Shown: in pieces, positions 25,514 through 34,605 of the stretch | How positions within the stretch are numbered: position 1 is the first letter of the stretch | How the letters are laid out: the number at the start of each line of letters is the position of its first letter | NCBI GenBank assembly: GCA_043808235.1 | Contig: JAZDFC010000026.1 | Span: 65,936-129,935 of the forward strand | Direction: 5' to 3' | Length of the DNA stretch: 64,000 bases | Source: JAZDFC01 sp043808235 | Lineage (GTDB): Bacteria > Bacteroidota > Ignavibacteria > Ignavibacteriales > Melioribacteraceae | Made by a program: the position numbers and the translations under genes | The notes under the pieces: generated by a model | Told to the model about the DNA's origin: nothing | The model's input: the letters and a program-made list of their open reading frames with translations, nothing else | Database searches by the model: none

Positions 25514-26242
25514 TTATGCATTTGAAAAATCGGCATTCGAAAACACATTCTGAACATCGTCGCAATCTTCCAGACTCTCAATCAACTTCATTAGTTTTTC
25601 TGCATCCTCGCCACTCACGGGTAAAGTGTTTTTGGCAATCCACTGCAACGAGGCATTTTCAATTTTAATGTTTTTATCGGCTATCGCTTTTCTAACAGGC
25701 TCAAAAAATTCAATAGCAGAAGTAATCTCGAAAATCTCTTCTTCGTTCTGTAAATCATCGGCTCCTGCATCAAGAATAATTTCCATCAACTCATCTTCAG
25801 TTTTGTTTTCCTTCGGGACTATAACCACTCCTTTGCGATCGAACATCCATGCAACCGAACCAGATTCTCCCATCGCACCGCTGTTCTTGCTAAAAAGGTG
25901 ACGTACTTCGGCAACAGTTCTGTTTTTATTGTCAGTAACAACTTCCACCATTATCGCAACTCCACCGGGGCCATAACCTTCGTAAATCAACTCATGATAA
26001 CTTGCGCCTTCAAGTTCGCCGGTTGCTTTTTTGATTGCTCTTTCAATATTATCCAAAGGCATGTTGGCAGATTTGGCGTTATCAACAGCGAGCCGCAAAC
26101 GGGGATTACCGGCCGGGTCGCCGCCGCCCTGTTTTGCGGCAATTGTAATTTCTTTAATTAGCTTGGTAAACATCTTACCACGTTTGGCATCAATCACTGC
26201 TTTCTTTCTTCTGATTGTCGCCCATTTTGAATGACCGGACAT
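25514..26242 (-). CDS. yebC: YebC/PmpR-family protein (translation or transcription factor)
   Basis: A 242-residue protein with the canonical family start 'MSGHSKWATIRRKKAVIDAK' and a GAGG site seven bases upstream of ATG. All three domains are present at usual length, including 'YEGYGPGGVAIMVEVVTDNK'. The family was described as DNA-binding regulators and more recently as ribosome-associated factors that relieve stalling on difficult peptides. It is commonly linked to ruvC, as here. Confidence 0.96.
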   Translation of the reverse strand: MSGHSKWATIRRKKAVIDAKRGKMFTKLIKEITIAAKQGGGDPAGNPRLRLAVDNAKSANMPLDNIERAIKKATGELEGASYHELIYEGYGPGGVAIMVEVVTDNKNRTVAEVRHLFSKNSGAMGESGSVAWMFDRKGVVIVPKENKTEDELMEIILDAGADDLQNEEEIFEITSAIEFFEPVRKAIADKNIKIENASLQWIAKNTLPVSGEDAEKLMKLIESLEDCDDVQNVFSNADFSNA

Positions 26243-26260
26243 ATAATACCTCGATTAATT

Positions 26261-27982
26261 CTAATTTATTTCTTCTGATAATTTTAAATCTTTAATTCTG
26301 AGCTGGGGAAAAGATTTCCCGTCGCGGGTAGTCTTCTCTATTGAAAAGACAATATCAACTAATGTTTTTTCTTTATGAAAGGATTCGAGAAAATGACCAA
26401 GATTAAATCCTATTGAATCAAAAACCTTATCGCTGCCATTATGCCTTACTGTTAAGACAAGATGATTCGTCCCGACAATTTTGGGGGTATTAACCACAGT
26501 TACTCCTTCAGCCAAAAAAACCGGACGTAAATTGCCCGGTCCAAATGGTGCAAACTGATCTAAAATTCTGATAAACTTTGGAGTAATTTCTGACAGTGAA
26601 ATTTTTGTATCGATATAAATATCCTGCATTATATTTTTTTCAGTCATCTGAATTTTCAGAACTTCGTTGAAGCGTTTTTTAAATGCATCCAATTTATCAA
26701 TTTGTACAGCAAGGCCCGCTGCGGCTTCGTGACCGCCAAATTGAACAAGCAGATCCTCGCAGTTTCCAAGTGCCTCGTATATGTTAAATCCGGGAATGCT
26801 TCTTGCAGAACCTTTGGCTACACCGTCGATTGTAGTCAACATTACAGATGGACGTAAATATTTTTCGACCAATCGGGATGCTACAATTCCAATTACACCG
26901 GGATGCCAGTTTTCGTAATGAAGTACTATTCCGGGTTCATTGTCAAGATCAACTGTCTCGTTTACTAATTCTACTGCGTGTGCAAATGTTACCTCGTCAA
27001 TTTTTCTACGCTGAAAATTTTCATCCTCAAGAACTGCGGCAAGTTCTTCGGCTTTCGCATGATCATCTGTTATGAAAAGTTCTACGGCACGATTTGCATC
27101 ACCCAGTCTTCCAACAGCATTGATCCTCGGCGCCATTGTAAAAACAATTTTTCCTGCTGAGAGATCTCCGAATTCCATTCTTGCTCTCTTAATCAATGCT
27201 TTGATGCCTGGTCTTGGCTCAGTATTAATTAATTCCAAACCTTTTCGAACAAGAATTCTATTTTCATCTGTAAGCGAAACAATATCGGCAGCGCCGGCGA
27301 GAGCAACAAGATCAAGGTGTTCCATCACCATGCCGCGTTTGCCTATCCTATCGGCAACAGCTGTTGCCAATTTAAATGCAACGCCTGCGCCGGATAAATA
27401 TTTAAATGGATAATTGTCGCCGGGTTTTAGAGGATCAAGAACAGCGTATGCTGCAGGCAATTCCTCTTTTGGTTGATGGTGATCGCAGATGATAGTATCG
27501 ATTCCCAATTTATTCGCATGAGCTACTTCTTCAACTGCCGTTATTCCGCAATCAACGGAGATGATTAATTTGACACCCTTTTCATTTAAAGAGTCGATAC
27601 TGCTGATGGAAAAACCATACCCTTCGGTTAATCTGTTGGGAATATAAATTTCGGCTTCGGAGCCAAGCTTCTTTAAAAACAAATACATTAAGGCAGCGGC
27701 ACATGTTCCGTCAACATCATAATCTCCGTAAACACAAATCTTCTCGTTGCCTGTAATTGCATTTATTACACGTCGTGATGCATCTTCCATACCGTTCATT
27801 AAAAACGGATCGTACAACGCTTCGATAGCCGGACGAAAATAATTTTTTGCTTCGAAGAAATTTGTTATTCCTCTCTGAATTAACAGCAGTGCAAGGATAT
27901 TTGATATATTCAGACTGTCGGCAAGGGCAAGAATGGAGTGTCTATCCGGACTATCTTTGATTTTCCATCGTTTCTTTGCCAT
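26261..27982 (-). CDS. recJ: Single-stranded-DNA-specific 5'-3' exonuclease RecJ
   Basis: A 573-residue protein from the ATG at 27980-27982 (MAKKRWKIKDSP). A longer frame adds nine residues that would overlap the end of rnpB, so I reject it. DHH-superfamily motifs are in place: 'YGDYDVDGTCAA' (about 86-96), 'SVDCGIT', 'CDHHQP' (His168-His169), 'RINAVGRLGDA' in the DHHA1 part and 'GGHEAAAGL'. The C-terminal OB domain is present. RecJ resects 5' ends in recombination and repair. It begins the recJ-yebC-ruvC-ruvA series, directly downstream of the RNase P RNA gene. Confidence 0.96.
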   Translation of the reverse strand: MAKKRWKIKDSPDRHSILALADSLNISNILALLLIQRGITNFFEAKNYFRPAIEALYDPFLMNGMEDASRRVINAITGNEKICVYGDYDVDGTCAAALMYLFLKKLGSEAEIYIPNRLTEGYGFSISSIDSLNEKGVKLIISVDCGITAVEEVAHANKLGIDTIICDHHQPKEELPAAYAVLDPLKPGDNYPFKYLSGAGVAFKLATAVADRIGKRGMVMEHLDLVALAGAADIVSLTDENRILVRKGLELINTEPRPGIKALIKRARMEFGDLSAGKIVFTMAPRINAVGRLGDANRAVELFITDDHAKAEELAAVLEDENFQRRKIDEVTFAHAVELVNETVDLDNEPGIVLHYENWHPGVIGIVASRLVEKYLRPSVMLTTIDGVAKGSARSIPGFNIYEALGNCEDLLVQFGGHEAAAGLAVQIDKLDAFKKRFNEVLKIQMTEKNIMQDIYIDTKISLSEITPKFIRILDQFAPFGPGNLRPVFLAEGVTVVNTPKIVGTNHLVLTVRHNGSDKVFDSIGFNLGHFLESFHKEKTLVDIVFSIEKTTRDGKSFPQLRIKDLKLSEEIN

Positions 27983-28008
27983 TATTTTATGGAGAAGAGC
28001 GACAAACA

Positions 28009-28438
28009 AGTCATGTCTGTAAGCCGAATTCTGTTTCCCGCTAAAAGCGGGGCGGCAATTATTTATCTCCTTCCGCCATTACTGACGGAATCCAGCGGTC
28101 TACCCGATAGGAAAAACAAAGCGAACAACTTTGTCCCTAAATCTTAGGGATCCTATCTGCTTGACCTTGCTCCGGACGGGGTTTGCCTTAATTCCGACAT
28201 TGTCGGTACTCCCCGAAGGGACCTCTTGTATTACTACAAGAGTGGTAGGCTCTTACCCTGCCATTTCACCCTTACTCCCGATAAAATCGGGGGCGGTATG
28301 TTTTCTGTGGCACTTTCCGTAGCCAACGGTTTTCACCATTAGCCCCCGGGTGTTACCCGGCGCCCTGTTCTCTGGAGTTCGGACTTTCCTCTATTCAAGC
28401 AAACAGGAGTCCTTGAATAGCAATTGCCCAACATGATT
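28009..28438 (-). ncRNA. rnpB: RNase P RNA (bacterial type A)
   Basis: Read on the minus strand, the universally conserved GAGGAAAGTCC (28381-28391) is followed by GGACTCC, and the 3' part has ACAGAATTCGGCTTACAG (28017-28034), the P4-forming signature of RNase P RNA. The ends are set by helix P1: TCATGT (28431-28436) pairs with ACATGA (28011-28016). A perfect hairpin made by CTATTCAAG and CTTGAATAG forms P3. The length of about 430 fits type A. It is the catalytic RNA that matures tRNA 5' ends. It lies directly upstream of recJ on the same strand. Confidence 0.95.
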
Positions 28439-28770
28439 CATCAACCGCTCTACTACTACCTATATTAATTTATATAATTATTAATTCTCAAATCGCCTTA
28501 AATATAATAAAAAAAATGTCTTAAGTCATCTCTAAAATATTGAATTGATGTTCGAGTGATGAATTGCATCATGCTCTTCATCCGTTCGTATAATTAACTG
28601 GAAAAGAAATAATAAACAATCTTAAAAGATGCTTCTCCTAAAATGATCGATCTCCCGGTACATTCTGACCCTCTTTGTCGAAAGTTATAATACACTGCCA
28701 GTATATGATGATTTATTATCCCCCATTTCGTTAAATTAACAAAGGTAAATACAAACAAATCGAAAGTCTC
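28439..28770. other. Intergenic region between rnpB and fcl
   Basis: This 332-base region between divergent transcription units must hold the rnpB promoter and the promoter of the GDP-fucose genes. It is AT-rich and I see no gene, strong hairpin or clear dyad in it. Confidence 0.4.
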
Positions 28771-29721
28771 ATGACATTAGAAACAATTTACATCGCCGGG
28801 CATCAGGGAATGGTAGGCTCAGCGTTGCACAGAAAGTTTTCTTCCGATGATCAATATAAAATTATCACACGCACACTCGATGAACTTGATCTGCGTAATC
28901 AAAAGAAGGTTGAAGAGTTCTTCGAAAAGGAAAAACCGCAGCAGTTGATAATTGTTGCTGCAAAAGTCGGCGGTATTGTAGCCAACAATACTTACCGTGC
29001 GGAATTTATTTACGACAATTTGATGATCGAAGCAAATTTAATTCATTCGGCATATAAATTCGGAGTGGAGAAATTGTTATTTCTCGGAAGTTCGTGCATC
29101 TATCCTAAACTCGCCCCGCAACCGCTTAAGGAAGAGTATCTGTTAACCGGAGAACTTGAACCGACGAATGAACCTTATGCAATCGCAAAAATTGCGGGCA
29201 TCAAATTGTGCGAAAGTTATTACCGGCAGTATGGATGCAACTTCTTTTCCGTTATGCCGACAAATCTCTATGGCCCATTTGATAATTATAATTTACAGAC
29301 CTCGCATGTTATCCCTGCGCTCATCAGAAAATTCCATGAAGCTAAATTGAAAAATGAAAAAGAAGTTGTTGTTTGGGGAACCGGCAATCCCAAAAGAGAA
29401 TTTCTTTTCGTAGAAGATCTTGCCGAGGCTGTATACTTTTTGATGAATACAATAAACGCCGGGGATTTGTATAAAAATGGAATATCGCATTTGAATATCG
29501 GCACCGGAGTTGATATGACGATTGCAGAACTTGCTGAGATAATTAAAAAGGTAACGGGATTCTCAGGAGAAATTATATTTGATACAACAAAACCGGACGG
29601 CACCCCGCGAAAGCTGTTGGATGTTACACGGTTGACTGATCTCGGTTGGAAATATAAAACATCGCTCGAAGAAGGATTGAGAATTGCATACGAATGGTTT
29701 TTGAAAAATTATAAAACATAA
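28771..29721 (+). CDS. fcl: GDP-L-fucose synthase (epimerase/reductase)
   Basis: A 316-residue short-chain dehydrogenase of the extended type. It has 'AGHQGMVGSAL' (NADP loop, about 9-19), the catalytic Ser around 107-108 ('GSSCIYP') and YxxxK at Tyr136/Lys140 ('NEPYAIAK'). 'ESYYRQYGCNFFSVMPTNLY' is typical of GDP-fucose synthases. It converts GDP-4-keto-6-deoxymannose to GDP-fucose in two epimerisations and a reduction, for surface polysaccharide or glycoprotein. The preceding enzyme, Gmd, is encoded 149 bases downstream, so the order is reversed relative to the usual gmd-fcl. Confidence 0.95.
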   Translation: MTLETIYIAGHQGMVGSALHRKFSSDDQYKIITRTLDELDLRNQKKVEEFFEKEKPQQLIIVAAKVGGIVANNTYRAEFIYDNLMIEANLIHSAYKFGVEKLLFLGSSCIYPKLAPQPLKEEYLLTGELEPTNEPYAIAKIAGIKLCESYYRQYGCNFFSVMPTNLYGPFDNYNLQTSHVIPALIRKFHEAKLKNEKEVVVWGTGNPKREFLFVEDLAEAVYFLMNTINAGDLYKNGISHLNIGTGVDMTIAELAEIIKKVTGFSGEIIFDTTKPDGTPRKLLDVTRLTDLGWKYKTSLEEGLRIAYEWFLKNYKT

Positions 29722-29751
29722 ATAGTATTGTGTAATAATTCTGACTTTCTT

Positions 29752-29812
29752 CTTTGTGTCTTCGAGACTTTGTGGCTTAATTATAACCAGCTATTGCCAC
29801 TAAGACTCAAAG
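29752..29812. repeat. Degenerate inverted repeat of the CTTTGTG(T/C)CTTCG type
   Basis: The left arm (29752-29776) reads CTTTGTGTCTTCGAGACTTTGTGGC in two parts, and the right arm (29796-29812) is a shortened inverse (GCCACTAAGACTCAAAG) matching at 14 of 17. It is the same family as the element at 40181-40243. It lies between fcl and gmd and may form a hairpin in their transcript. Confidence 0.65.
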
Positions 29813-29869
29813 TTTGTTAAATAAAAATGTTGCTTACTTTTATGAAGAAATAATAAAGCGGAGATAAAA

Positions 29870-30973
29870 TTGAAAAAAGCTTTGATAACCGGGATTACCG
29901 GTCAGGATGGAAGTTATCTTTCCGAAATATTGTTGGGCAAAGGTTATGAGGTTCACGGGATTATTAGAAGGAGCAGTTCATTCAATACCGGAAGGATTGA
30001 TCATATTTACAACAACAGTAAACTGCGGGATCAAAAATTCTACCTTCATTACGGCGATCTTGTTGATACAAGCAGTTTAAACCGGTTACTTGAAAAAATT
30101 GAACCAGAAGAAATTTATAATCTTGCCGCACAAAGTCACGTTAAAGTTTCATTCGAAATACCGGATTACACAGCACAGGTTGATGCACTCGGCACACTGC
30201 GTTTCTTAGATGCAATTAGAGAAACAGGTTTGAAGAATACAAAATTTTATCAGGCATCCACAAGCGAATTATACGGCAAGGTGCAGGAAGTTCCTCAGTC
30301 TGAAAAAACTCCATTTTATCCACGCTCTCCGTATGGTGTAGCTAAGTTGTATGCGTATTGGATAATTGTTAATTACCGCGAAGCGTATGATATTTTTGCG
30401 TGCAACGGAATTCTATTCAATCATGAATCGCCGAAACGCGGAGAGACATTTGTAACAAGAAAAATTACTCGTGCGGCAAATAAAATTTTGTTTGGACTTC
30501 AGGACAAACTTACACTTGGAAATTTGAACGCAAAAAGAGACTGGGGATATGCGCCTGAATACTGCGAAGGCATGTGGCGGATACTTCAGCATGATAAAGC
30601 TGAAGATTTTGTTCTTGCGACCGGTGAAACCCACACAGTAAGAGAGTTTATCGAACTCACCTTTCGTGAATTGGGAATTGATCTTGAGTGGAAAGGAGAA
30701 AATGAAAATGAGAAGGGTTATATAAAAAACTTTGATCCTGAAAGAAGCGATTATGTTAAATTAAATTTTGCAAAAGTAACTCCTCCCAAAATTGGGACAC
30801 TGCTTGTTGATGTCTCGCCAGGTTATTATCGCCCAACAGAAGTTGACCTATTAATTGGTAATCCTGCCAAAGCGGAGAAAGTCCTTGGTTGGAAAGCTCA
30901 AACTGAGTTTAATGATTTAGTGAAGATAATGACCAAAGCTGATTTTGAACAAGTGCTTCGAAGAGGTTATTGA
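29870..30973 (+). CDS. gmd: GDP-mannose 4,6-dehydratase
   Basis: A 367-residue extended SDR enzyme starting with TTG at 29870, supported by a GGAG site six bases upstream. The NADP loop is 'GITGQDGSY' (8-16); the active-site Thr-Ser-Glu is at 131-133 ('STSELYG') and YxxxK at Tyr155/Lys159 ('SPYGVAK'). 'NHESPKRGETFVTRKITRA' is diagnostic for Gmd. It makes GDP-4-keto-6-deoxy-D-mannose, the substrate of the neighbouring GDP-fucose synthase. Together the pair supplies GDP-L-fucose. Confidence 0.96.
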   Translation: MKKALITGITGQDGSYLSEILLGKGYEVHGIIRRSSSFNTGRIDHIYNNSKLRDQKFYLHYGDLVDTSSLNRLLEKIEPEEIYNLAAQSHVKVSFEIPDYTAQVDALGTLRFLDAIRETGLKNTKFYQASTSELYGKVQEVPQSEKTPFYPRSPYGVAKLYAYWIIVNYREAYDIFACNGILFNHESPKRGETFVTRKITRAANKILFGLQDKLTLGNLNAKRDWGYAPEYCEGMWRILQHDKAEDFVLATGETHTVREFIELTFRELGIDLEWKGENENEKGYIKNFDPERSDYVKLNFAKVTPPKIGTLLVDVSPGYYRPTEVDLLIGNPAKAEKVLGWKAQTEFNDLVKIMTKADFEQVLRRGY

Positions 30974-31115
30974 TTTCATTTAATACAGTATTGGATTATT
31001 CTGAATGATTTTCAGCAAGAGGTTTTTCTATAAAATTCTGGACTTTTATAAAATAGTATGATAATTTATTAGAGTAATTTTTACTATTCTATAATATATA
31101 TTATTAAATTTGGTT

Positions 31116-31625
31116 ATGAATACTGGTCAGATGCTTATAACAATTGGTGCGATAATGTTATTATCGCTTGTAATTGTACGTGTGAATAGTGGCTTTCTAA
31201 ATACAAGTACAGTGCTTATGGATAGTAAATTTGGTGTTATGGCTGTTTCCTTAGGAACCTCTGTATTAGAAGAAGCCGTCGGCAAAGCTTTTGATGAAAA
31301 TACCATTGTTAATTCCGTTGCCTCGTTAACAAGTCTTAGCAGCGCTCTGGGTAAAAATACCGGCGAATCTTATACCAGTCCAACTACTCCTTTCGATGAC
31401 TTTGACGATTATAATGGTTTAACTACTGATACCCGCGCTGATACCACATTAAAATCAGCTGTTTTTTATATCTCCAGCGTTGTAGGATATGTTAACGCTT
31501 CTAATGCTGATGTGTTTACAACAAATAGGACGTGGCATAAAAAAATTATTGTAACCGTTACAAGTCCTTCGATGGTTGATACAGTTAGATTATCTCAAGT
31601 TTATAGCTATTTTTATTTCAGATAA
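31116..31625 (+). CDS. PilV/MshD-like minor pilin-type protein, cassette A gene 1
   Basis: A 169-residue protein from ATG at 31116 (an earlier start adds two residues). A very short leader MNTG precedes a hydrophobic helix (about 5-22, 'QMLITIGAIMLLSLVI'). The soluble part has features of MshD/PilV minor pilins: 'SVLEEAVGKAFDE', an acidic 'FDDFDDYNG' and the strand 'KKIIVTVTSPSM', ending in 'YSYFYFR'. The canonical prepilin site G|FTLxE is absent. Its first 20 residues are identical to those of the copy at 34097-34600. It is followed after six bases by a PilW-like gene. A role as a minor subunit of a pilus or pseudopilus is inferred. Confidence 0.65.
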   Translation: MNTGQMLITIGAIMLLSLVIVRVNSGFLNTSTVLMDSKFGVMAVSLGTSVLEEAVGKAFDENTIVNSVASLTSLSSALGKNTGESYTSPTTPFDDFDDYNGLTTDTRADTTLKSAVFYISSVVGYVNASNADVFTTNRTWHKKIIVTVTSPSMVDTVRLSQVYSYFYFR

Positions 31626-31631
31626 ATCTTT

Positions 31632-32231
31632 ATGGGTTTTAGTACATTAATCGACATATTAGGCTCAACATTAGTAGGAGGTATGCTTTTTTTAATCTTA
31701 CTTAGCCTAAATAATAGCACAGTTGAGAACACCTATACTTATGGAGGTGAATTAACGGTACAACAAAATCTTGTTGCATTAGTTCAAGTATTGGAATATG
31801 ATTTTAGAAAAATAGCGTATTGCGCAGAATGGAGGAATTTCCCCGATCCGACTCAAGCTATTCTGGTTGCAGATTCAAATCGAATAACGTTTTTAACAGA
31901 CATTTCATCAGATGGCATTATGGATACGATGAAATATTATATTGGTTCTCCATCGGAATTATCTCACACTGCAAATCCAAGGGATAGAATATTATATCGG
32001 GTTATAAACTCCGAGGCTCCTGTTGGAACCAATCTTGGTGTAACTCAATTTAGACTTATTTATTTCGATTCCTTTGAAGACACCTTGCACTTTCCCATAA
32101 CCATTCCGAGCCAGGTACATTCAATGGAAATAAATTTAGCAGTGGAAAATCCAGCAGCATATGACGAAAAATATTCTAGCGTTTTTTGGCGGCAAGTCCG
32201 TTTAGCCTCCCGAAATCTGGATAATAGGTAA
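31632..32231 (+). CDS. PilW/MshO-like minor pilin-type protein, cassette A gene 2
   Basis: A 199-residue protein. 'MGFSTLIDILGSTLVGGMLF' gives a two-residue leader ending in Gly, then a hydrophobic helix; this is a near-miss of the prepilin site, with an acidic residue at +6 rather than +5. The soluble domain follows the PilW pattern closely: 'NLVALVQVLEYDFRKIAYC', 'ITFLTDISSDGIMDTMKYYI', 'RILYRVINSEAPV' and 'LGVTQFRLIYFDS'. It ends 'FWRQVRLASRNLDNR', matching the paralogue at 34606-35214. It is the middle gene of a tight three-gene unit. Confidence 0.7.
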   Translation: MGFSTLIDILGSTLVGGMLFLILLSLNNSTVENTYTYGGELTVQQNLVALVQVLEYDFRKIAYCAEWRNFPDPTQAILVADSNRITFLTDISSDGIMDTMKYYIGSPSELSHTANPRDRILYRVINSEAPVGTNLGVTQFRLIYFDSFEDTLHFPITIPSQVHSMEINLAVENPAAYDEKYSSVFWRQVRLASRNLDNR

Positions 32232-32242
32232 GGAGACAAATA

Positions 32243-33625
32243 ATGGGCGGCAAGGGAGCGGTTTTTTTAGTTTTAGGTTTTAGTATAATCTTTCTTGTTG
32301 TTGCCAATAATTTTAATTCCCTCTCTTCAAATTCAATTGAAAACATGACCACCTATTTTATCGAAACAACGGCTTATAATATTGCAGTAAGCGGGGCCAA
32401 TATGGCTTCAAACGAGATCTTTATTAATAAAAGATGGGACGCCGGTTATCAGGACACTTCCTTTTTGGGAGGGAAATTAAATGTTTATATCAGTAACCCG
32501 CTTTACGGTTCCGGGAAAGTCACAATATGTCATGTAACACATGCTGTTCAAGATTTATATTCTACTCTGAATGTTCTTCCGGGTACTGTTGCTGACCATC
32601 TTTCGCATGGAGATCATGTGGGAGCCTGCGCCGGAGATACTTTAGATCCGGAAATGATAACAATAATTTCCGAAGGTACTTTTCAGGGTGTTACTAAAGT
32701 TGTTATCGTTAATTTACGACCAAGTTACTTTTCGAAATTTGGAAATTTTTATTCAAATATTAGCGCACAGCCTGCAACAGGCGATACTTTCAACGGCCCA
32801 TTTCACACACAAGGCACTTTATCTACTTATGGAACGCCTGTATTTTGGGGGAAAGCAACAGCTTTAAATGGAGTAAGTAAAGGAGGATCTCCAAAGGATC
32901 CGAAATTTTACGGTGGATTCGAGTCGGGTGTGGACATTCCGTTGGAGTTTGATACTTCGGGTATGAGGAAAAATGCGAGTAAACTATTTTATGATACTAC
33001 CAAAACCGGTAAAAAGTCAGATGTGCGACTATATTTTAATTCCAATGGAACTGTAACCTGGCAGTGGAAACTTGGAAGCGGAGCCTGGACCGCAAGCCGA
33101 ACACAGCCGCTCTCAACTTTAGCCCCTAACGGACTGATTTATGTTGAAAAAGGGAATATTTATACAAAAGGAACTGTAAATGGTGCAGTTACTATTGTTA
33201 CCACTAAAAAGGGTGCAAGCGGATGCGGGAATGTTTACCAGGAGGACGATATAGTCTATAATGATAATCCCAAAACCAATCCCGCGTCACTCGATGTGCT
33301 CGGTATTGTAGCGGAGGAAAATATTAGGATTGTTTACAATAATGATACAAAACACGCTGACATTAGAACGCAAGCCTCTATGTTTTCACTTAACGGTAAC
33401 ATCGGTCCCGATGATGCATTGGTTGATAATGACGATTACTTGAAAAGGTGGCTAATTTTAGGAGGATTAATAGCTAAAACCACACGTGTAACAGCACATT
33501 ATTCAGGCTCGAACCCTTATGAAGGATACCAGTTTGTTCATAGTTACGATGATAGGTTTATGACTTATGTGCCCCCGTATTTCCCTCATACAAAGAATTT
33601 TGAGGTTGTTTCCTGGTACGAGTGA
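32243..33625 (+). CDS. PilX/MshP-like protein with long surface domain and CH-HGD insert, cassette A gene 3
   Basis: A 460-residue protein with an AAGGAG ribosome site. The leader MGGKG is followed by a hydrophobic helix (6-22) and then 'YNIAVSGANMASNEIF', which recalls PilX-type minor pilins ('a-aGAnmA-neif'). The long C-terminal part has 'GPFHTQGTLSTYGTPVFWGK', 'APNGLIYVEKGNIYTKGTV' and 'LDVLGIVAEENIRI', a beta-helix-like pattern reminiscent of DUF4900. Residues about 90-133 form a Cys/His module ('KVTICHVTH ... DHLSHGDHVGACAG') that the paralogue lacks. The C-terminus 'NFEVVSWYE' is conserved with the second copy. It probably displays a domain at a filament tip or at the cell surface. Confidence 0.65.
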   Translation: MGGKGAVFLVLGFSIIFLVVANNFNSLSSNSIENMTTYFIETTAYNIAVSGANMASNEIFINKRWDAGYQDTSFLGGKLNVYISNPLYGSGKVTICHVTHAVQDLYSTLNVLPGTVADHLSHGDHVGACAGDTLDPEMITIISEGTFQGVTKVVIVNLRPSYFSKFGNFYSNISAQPATGDTFNGPFHTQGTLSTYGTPVFWGKATALNGVSKGGSPKDPKFYGGFESGVDIPLEFDTSGMRKNASKLFYDTTKTGKKSDVRLYFNSNGTVTWQWKLGSGAWTASRTQPLSTLAPNGLIYVEKGNIYTKGTVNGAVTIVTTKKGASGCGNVYQEDDIVYNDNPKTNPASLDVLGIVAEENIRIVYNNDTKHADIRTQASMFSLNGNIGPDDALVDNDDYLKRWLILGGLIAKTTRVTAHYSGSNPYEGYQFVHSYDDRFMTYVPPYFPHTKNFEVVSWYE

Positions 33626-34096
33626 TTTTTCTTAGATATTATTTAGAGCTCATTTCAATTTAACAAAGTTAAATATATTTCTATTCTTTATTGGGTTACT
33701 TAGAATTAAATAAGAAACCTATGTAAAAACATTAGTCCCTTCCCTCTTTGCTTATAATAAGTTTAAAAAGAATTACAACACCATCGATGTGGAACCGTTA
33801 TTATTAATTTCTGAGTGATTCTTCTCAAAAACTAAATCGGAATGCTAATGTCCAGTTTGAAGAATCGTGAGAACTAAGCAAAAGAAGATTACGAACAAAT
33901 ACTAAGAAAATGATGTTAATACTATTAGCGCTTCTTTGCATCATTATGAGAAACCGTCTTGAGTTTACAAAATTGCATGTAAAAATTACCGGATAGCGTT
34001 TATTATTTGATGATAATGTGTATTTTGCACAAAAATGTTCGATAATCTGGTAGCATAATTCTTGTTGTTTATTAATAGTTAATATTAGGTTTAGTT
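33626..34096. other. Spacer between the two pilin-like cassettes
   Basis: A 471-base AT-rich region without a convincing gene. A 28-codon hydrophobic frame at 33910-33996 has no ribosome site, so I do not call it. The last 30 bases before cassette B resemble those before cassette A (TTAGGTTTAGTTATGAAT against TAAATTTGGTTATGAAT), suggesting that each cassette brought its own leader. Confidence 0.45.
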
Positions 34097-34600
34097 ATGA
34101 ATACCGGTCAAATGCTTATTACGATTGGTGCAATAATGTTGTTGTCGCTTGTAATCATGCGGGTTAACTCATCGTTTATGACGACAACCACTATAATGAG
34201 CGACAGTAAATATGGTCTTCTTGGAATCTCGTTAGCCTCATCTATAATTGAAGAAGCAAGCTCAAAAGCTTTTGACGAAGCGACAGTTGAGGTTTCTGTT
34301 ACTGATTCTAATTCATTTACGAAATATTATTACTTAGGTAAAGAGACAGGCGAAGTCTATCCTGAGTTTGATGATTTTGATGATTACAATAATTATACAC
34401 GATCCACGGCAAATGATTCAACAATGAAGTCTGCTGTATTTAACATTTCTTGTGCAGTATGTTATGTTCTTCCTCCAAACTTGAATACTGTGTACAACAA
34501 ACAAACATGGCATAAACGTATTTCCGTTACTGTTACAAGTCCTTCGCTTGAAGACACTATTAGAATGTCATCAATTTACAGCTATTGGTATTTTAGGTAA
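34097..34600 (+). CDS. PilV/MshD-like minor pilin-type protein, cassette B gene 1
   Basis: A 167-residue paralogue of the product at 31116-31625. The leader and helix 'MNTGQMLITIGAIMLLSLVI' are identical. The middle has diverged but keeps 'SIIEEASSKAFDEA', 'FDDFDDYNNY', 'ISVTVTSPSLEDTIRMS' and the C-terminal 'YSYWYFR'. Two Cys are unique to this copy ('ISCAVCYVLP'). Strong conservation of both ends with a variable core fits subunits whose ends contact fixed partners. It begins cassette B, five bases before the PilW-like gene. Confidence 0.65.
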   Translation: MNTGQMLITIGAIMLLSLVIMRVNSSFMTTTTIMSDSKYGLLGISLASSIIEEASSKAFDEATVEVSVTDSNSFTKYYYLGKETGEVYPEFDDFDDYNNYTRSTANDSTMKSAVFNISCAVCYVLPPNLNTVYNKQTWHKRISVTVTSPSLEDTIRMSSIYSYWYFR

Positions 34601-34605
34601 ATGAT

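Noticed and set aside
33910..33996. 28-codon hydrophobic frame between the pilin-like cassettes
   Set aside because: No ribosome site, AT-rich context and no counterpart before cassette A.
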